DNA from: JAABRT01 sp038259155
GTDB taxonomy: Bacteria; Gemmatimonadota; Gemmatimonadetes; Gemmatimonadales; Gemmatimonadaceae
Reading direction: 5' to 3'
Assembly (NCBI GenBank): GCA_038259155.1
Contig: JBBSPE010000150.1
Span: 1 to 10,253 of the forward strand
Length of the DNA stretch: 10,253 nucleotides
Position 1 is the first letter of the stretch; each line of letters begins with the position of its first letter. A program made the translations under genes and the position numbers. This document shows, in pieces, positions 7,259 to 10,253 of the stretch. The notes under the pieces were generated by a model. It saw only the letters and a list, made by a program, of their open reading frames with translations. It ran no database searches and was not told the origin of the DNA.

Positions 7259-8539
7259 CTAGAAGCTGAACTCCAGTCCAGCGGTGAACGCGATGCGCGG
7301 CTGAAGCGCGCCGGTGCGAAACGGAATGAGCGTGTTGAACACGGTGGTGATGCCGCGCTGTGACGTGTACTTCACGCCGAACGAGCTGCTGATGACGTGG
7401 TCTTTCGTGCCTGGAATGTTGGTGGGGTCGATGGTGCGCGCGAACGGTGCCGTGATCTGTACTGGGGTGGGGAGCACCACCTTGTTGTCCCCGATCTGCG
7501 TTTCGCTGAGCACGTCAAACGCGAGCGTCCAGCTGTCGGTGAGCAACTGGTCAAAGCCCACGGTGGCGAGCGCGGCGTTGCTCTGCAGGCTGTCCGTGCG
7601 AATCAGCATGCCGGCGTTCACGTGCGGCGAGAAGTTGCCGTACCGCCCGGAGTATGCGCCCAGGATGCGCGCGCTCAGGCTGCCCGCGCCCCGGAAGTTG
7701 TCGGCGTCGCCGGTGGGCAGCCGGAAGTCACCAAACAGCGCGAGGCCGGCCGTTTCCGTCTGCGACACGTTCGCCTTCACGCGCACGGCGATGTCGCCCA
7801 CGCCGATGCTCGACCCGTCGGTGCTACCCGTCGCCGAGAGTGACGGGTTGCCCTCGCTACCAAACTGGTGCGGCGAGCTGGCGCCGAAGGGAACCACGGT
7901 GCCGAAACTGGTGCCACTGAGGGAGGTGCGCACGAGCGGGATGGCCACGCCGATATCCAGCTTGTCGAGCACGCCGTAGGTGAGGAACGCGGTGGTCACG
8001 AACACGTTGATGTTCAGGTCCGATCGCACTGAGATGACGTCGTTCTCGAAATCGGGACTGCCGAACACTGGGTCACCAACGTTCTGGTGCGTGAAGTTGA
8101 AGCTGAGCTGATCGAGCGGTACGCCGCGAAATGTGGAGAAACTGAGCGAGGTCACGTTCGCGCCGGCGAGCAACTGGCCCTTGCCGAGCGTCTGTCCGCG
8201 TTCGGCGAAAATTGGGCCGGCGGATGTGGACGTTTTCACCGGTTGTCCACCGCTGAACGCAAAGGTGACACCACCTGACGAGGAGCTGATGGGCAGGTTG
8301 GACACCGACGAGCCGATGGCGTCGGCGAAGAAGCCGATGAGCGCGCCGCTCGCCTGCGTGGCCGACGGGGCATAGTGCAGGCCATGCACCGCGGCGTTCA
8401 CCTGCAGGCAGAGCGCTTCGCCGCATTCACCAAAGCGGAAGAGGTCGTTGATCTTGCTCTTGAGCGTTTCGCCTTGCGCGTGTGCGGGAGCGGCGATGGC
8501 GAGGGAGGTCAGAAAGGCTGCAGCCGTCAGGCGTCGCAT
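7259..8539 (-). CDS. Predicted outer-membrane beta-barrel protein (transporter/phenol MetA-degradation-like)
   Basis: The product has 426 residues and a clean Sec signal peptide (MRRLTAAAFLTSLAIAAPAHA, with cleavage likely before Q22). An N-terminal segment with a close Cys pair (C39, C44, in FGECGEALC) follows, then amphipathic strands to a C-terminal Phe (AFTAGLEFSF), typical of outer-membrane barrels. The segments LTYGVLDKLDIGVAIPLVRT, IGVGDIAVRVKANVSQTE, FGDFRLPTGDADN and SPHVNAGMLI match the pattern of the PF13557-type 'transporter' barrels; the substrate is unknown. The ATG at 8539 has a GGAG five bases upstream. An in-frame ATG at 8572 overlaps the upstream stop as TGATG but has no ribosome-binding site and would put 11 residues before the signal. 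It is probably cotranscribed with the cytochrome gene. Confidence 0.8.
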   Translation of the reverse strand: MRRLTAAAFLTSLAIAAPAHAQGETLKSKINDLFRFGECGEALCLQVNAAVHGLHYAPSATQASGALIGFFADAIGSSVSNLPISSSSGGVTFAFSGGQPVKTSTSAGPIFAERGQTLGKGQLLAGANVTSLSFSTFRGVPLDQLSFNFTHQNVGDPVFGSPDFENDVISVRSDLNINVFVTTAFLTYGVLDKLDIGVAIPLVRTSLSGTSFGTVVPFGASSPHQFGSEGNPSLSATGSTDGSSIGVGDIAVRVKANVSQTETAGLALFGDFRLPTGDADNFRGAGSLSARILGAYSGRYGNFSPHVNAGMLIRTDSLQSNAALATVGFDQLLTDSWTLAFDVLSETQIGDNKVVLPTPVQITAPFARTIDPTNIPGTKDHVISSSFGVKYTSQRGITTVFNTLIPFRTGALQPRIAFTAGLEFSF

Positions 8540-8544
8540 GCGTG

Positions 8545-8548
8545 CTCC
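8545..8548 (-). promoter_or_regulatory. Shine-Dalgarno sequence deciding the barrel-protein start
   Basis: GGAG on the minus strand lies 5 bases before the ATG at 8539. The alternative ATG at 8572 has only pyrimidine-rich sequence (CACCCCTG) before it. Together with the clean signal peptide this favours 8539. Confidence 0.55.
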
Positions 8549-8571
8549 GGGGGAGTGGGGAGTGATGGGCA

Positions 8572-10253
8572 TCAGGGGTGGGCGCCGCTGTTGATCCAGT
8601 CGCGGAAGAGATCGCGCGTGCCAACCGGCATCTGGGCGCCGGTTGGCATGCGAAAGGCACCCGCGGACCAGTTGATCTCGTAGTACAGGTAGCTCTGCAG
8701 GTGATTGCCGGGCACCACCCGTTTAGGATACGTCACGGCCAGTGGATCGGTACCGCCACCACGCGGATTGGCGTTGTTCACGTTCACCGTATTGTTGTAG
8801 AACGCATCTGCCGAGCTCAAATTTGGCGAGCTGCCGCCGCTGAAGTGACACCCGGAGCAGTATGTGGGATAGATCGAACTCCACACCCCGCTGTTTGCGA
8901 GCGACAACCCCACGGTGAACGTCACAATCACGTCCTGCGGCGAATTGTCAGCCGCACCCGAGGAGATCCGCACGCGCGCCGTGTAGGTGCCCAGCGGCCG
9001 CGGCGTACCCGACGTCCCCGCGTTGGCCGAGAGCCCCAACAAGGCCGGTGCCGTCGTGGTGCCCAACGACGCCTGCAGCCAGCCGTTCTGCGGGCCGCTC
9101 AAATACGTGACGCTGACCGACAGACCCGTCAACATACCTGCACCAACATTCGTGATGTTCACGGGCGTCACCGACGTGATGCCGTTGCCCTGGCCAGCCA
9201 ACACGGTGCGCGTGGCGCCGTCGGTCCCGATCTTGGGCGACGCCCCCACGGTGAACGTGACAGGAATGAGCACCGGAGAGTTGGTGGCGGCGAACGAGGC
9301 GATTCGGACGGTGGCGTTGTACGTGCCCACGGCCAAGCCAGTGGACGAGGGTTGCACCGTGAGGTTGGCCGGCGCGGTGCCGCCGCTCAGCGAAGCCGAC
9401 AGCCAACCGCCGGTGCCGGCGTACAACACGGAGACCGACAGCGACGACAGCGTGCCCCCACCACCATTGTCCACCGTGCGCAGCTGCGCCGCCGGTGACG
9501 ACACCGTGGTGCCCGCAAAAACGTACGGCGTGGTACTCACGGCAATGGACGTCGGCGCCTGAATCGTGAGCGTTACCACCACGGTTTGCGGCGAGTTGCC
9601 GGCCACGGACGACGCAATTCGCACGTTCGCGGTGTATGTGCCCACCGACAGGCCGGCAATGGTTGGCGTGAGCGTGAGTGAGGTCGGCGCCACCGACGCG
9701 CCGAGCGCGGCGGCCAGCCAGCCGCTCCCGGTCACATACTCCACGCTGGCCACGAGCCCGGTCACGGCGCTGGACGTGGCGTTGTTCACGCCAACGACAC
9801 TGGCGGTGGGACTCGAACCACCGGAGAGTGCCGAGAAGTTCACGGTCGAGGTGGTCAGGGCGATCGTGGGTGCGTCCCCAACCGTCAGCGTGACCGCGAT
9901 GGTCTGCGGCCCGTTGCTCGCGCCGGCGTCGGTAAGACGCAGTGTAGCGGTATGTACGCCGGGGGCGAGACCAGCCACGCGCGGCTGCACGCGCAGCGTG
10001 TGCGGCGTGGCGGCGCTTCCCGCCTGCAACTCGAGAAACGCATTCGGTCCGCTGTACTGCGCCTCGATCTGGAAGGTACGGTTTCCGCCACCGCCCCCGT
10101 TGGTCACCAGCACGTTCTGGAAGGCCGGATCCGGCCCACCGGCCGGCGCGGTGAAGTTGAGCGCGTTCACGCTCACATCGAGTCGGGGCGGCGGCGCCAC
10201 CACAAATGTCACGGCAATCGTACGCGGCGAATTGCTGGCGATTGGTGAGGCGA
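8572..10253 (-). CDS. Tandem beta-sandwich repeat protein with C-terminal cytochrome c domain (5' partial)
   Basis: The frame is open through the right edge, so the start and any signal peptide are outside; about 560 residues are visible. Residue numbers count from the GTG-encoded Val at 10210-10212. Four full repeats of 105-112 residues (6-111, 112-217, 218-322, 323-434), plus the end of another upstream, share the pattern GWLxASL, APxxLTL, GTYTAxVRI and NSPQTVxVTLTV, like BACON/Ig-type exported beta-sandwiches. The last about 112 residues are a single-haem cytochrome c domain: YPTYCSGCHFSGG with the CxxCH haem motif at 452-456, RVVPGN, SYLYYEI, FRMP (Met522, possible axial ligand) and DWINSGAHP, resembling planctomycete-type cytochrome domains. 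The likely role is an extracytoplasmic electron carrier on a repeat stalk. Membrane anchor and partners cannot be seen. The stop overlaps an alternative barrel start. Confidence 0.87.
   Translation of the reverse strand, partial: ASPIASNSPRTIAVTFVVAPPPRLDVSVNALNFTAPAGGPDPAFQNVLVTNGGGGGNRTFQIEAQYSGPNAFLELQAGSAATPHTLRVQPRVAGLAPGVHTATLRLTDAGASNGPQTIAVTLTVGDAPTIALTTSTVNFSALSGGSSPTASVVGVNNATSSAVTGLVASVEYVTGSGWLAAALGASVAPTSLTLTPTIAGLSVGTYTANVRIASSVAGNSPQTVVVTLTIQAPTSIAVSTTPYVFAGTTVSSPAAQLRTVDNGGGGTLSSLSVSVLYAGTGGWLSASLSGGTAPANLTVQPSSTGLAVGTYNATVRIASFAATNSPVLIPVTFTVGASPKIGTDGATRTVLAGQGNGITSVTPVNITNVGAGMLTGLSVSVTYLSGPQNGWLQASLGTTTAPALLGLSANAGTSGTPRPLGTYTARVRISSGAADNSPQDVIVTFTVGLSLANSGVWSSIYPTYCSGCHFSGGSSPNLSSADAFYNNTVNVNNANPRGGGTDPLAVTYPKRVVPGNHLQSYLYYEINWSAGAFRMPTGAQMPVGTRDLFRDWINSGAHP
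8911..10253 (-). repeat. Tandem coding repeats of about 106 residues (beta-sandwich modules)
   Basis: Four complete units occupy 10197-9880, 9879-9562, 9561-9247 and 9246-8911 (minus-strand order), with the tail of a fifth at 10198-10253. Units 2 and 3 are most alike. Unit 1 lacks the GWLxASL motif (it reads NAFLELQAG instead). Unit 4 is longer and more diverged. The similarity is at protein level and the DNA has drifted, so this looks like old duplication and not recent slippage. Confidence 0.75.

Noticed and set aside
8578..9498. Plus-strand reading frame (306 codons) opposite the repeat-cytochrome gene
   Set aside because: It is Arg/His/Gly-rich without recognisable motifs. The opposite strand encodes clear repeats and a CxxCH domain.
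8911..10253. Possible CRISPR array or satellite DNA because of periodic similarity
   Set aside because: The period is about 318 bases, the similarity is protein-level, and the frame is open throughout, so these are coding domain repeats.

Overview
The window reads as a piece of a high-GC, Gram-negative chromosome with an outer membrane. The best guess at phylum is Gemmatimonadota. It combines SusC/SusD-type outer-membrane uptake genes, usually thought of as Bacteroidota genes, with strongly GC-biased codon use, a Cys-paired SusD C-terminus, a DUF305 plus LVIVD-propeller pair and a single-haem cytochrome domain of planctomycete type. The phylum is inferred from this combination; no rRNA or tRNA marker is present. 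I see no IS element, phage gene, CRISPR array or integration site.

Left half, plus strand (1-5767): a tightly packed cluster. It starts with the C-terminal 589 residues of a SusC/RagA TonB-dependent receptor whose start lies outside the window. Two bases later begins a SusD/RagB lipoprotein. Next are a DUF305 lipoprotein rich in His and Met, probably copper-binding, and an LVIVD-type beta-propeller protein whose start codon overlaps the DUF305 stop (ATGA). A strong intrinsic terminator at 5914-5940 closes the cluster. The receptor and SusD would bring a ligand across the outer membrane. DUF305 and the propeller look like a metal carrier and a secreted, possibly metal-dependent, propeller protein; the substrate is unknown.

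Right half, minus strand (5987-10253), convergent with the first cluster. In transcription order it holds: a large exported protein made of tandem beta-sandwich repeats of about 106 residues ending in a CxxCH cytochrome c domain (N-terminus outside the window); a predicted outer-membrane beta-barrel protein following within 33 bases; and, after a 150-base gap, an AI-2E/PerM-family inner-membrane transporter. The cytochrome and barrel genes are likely cotranscribed. The AI-2E gene may be a separate unit.

The most interesting points are the propeller protein, in which a His recurs at the same place in five of seven predicted blades next to a copper-type lipoprotein gene, and the pairing of a repeat-stalk cytochrome with an outer-membrane barrel.
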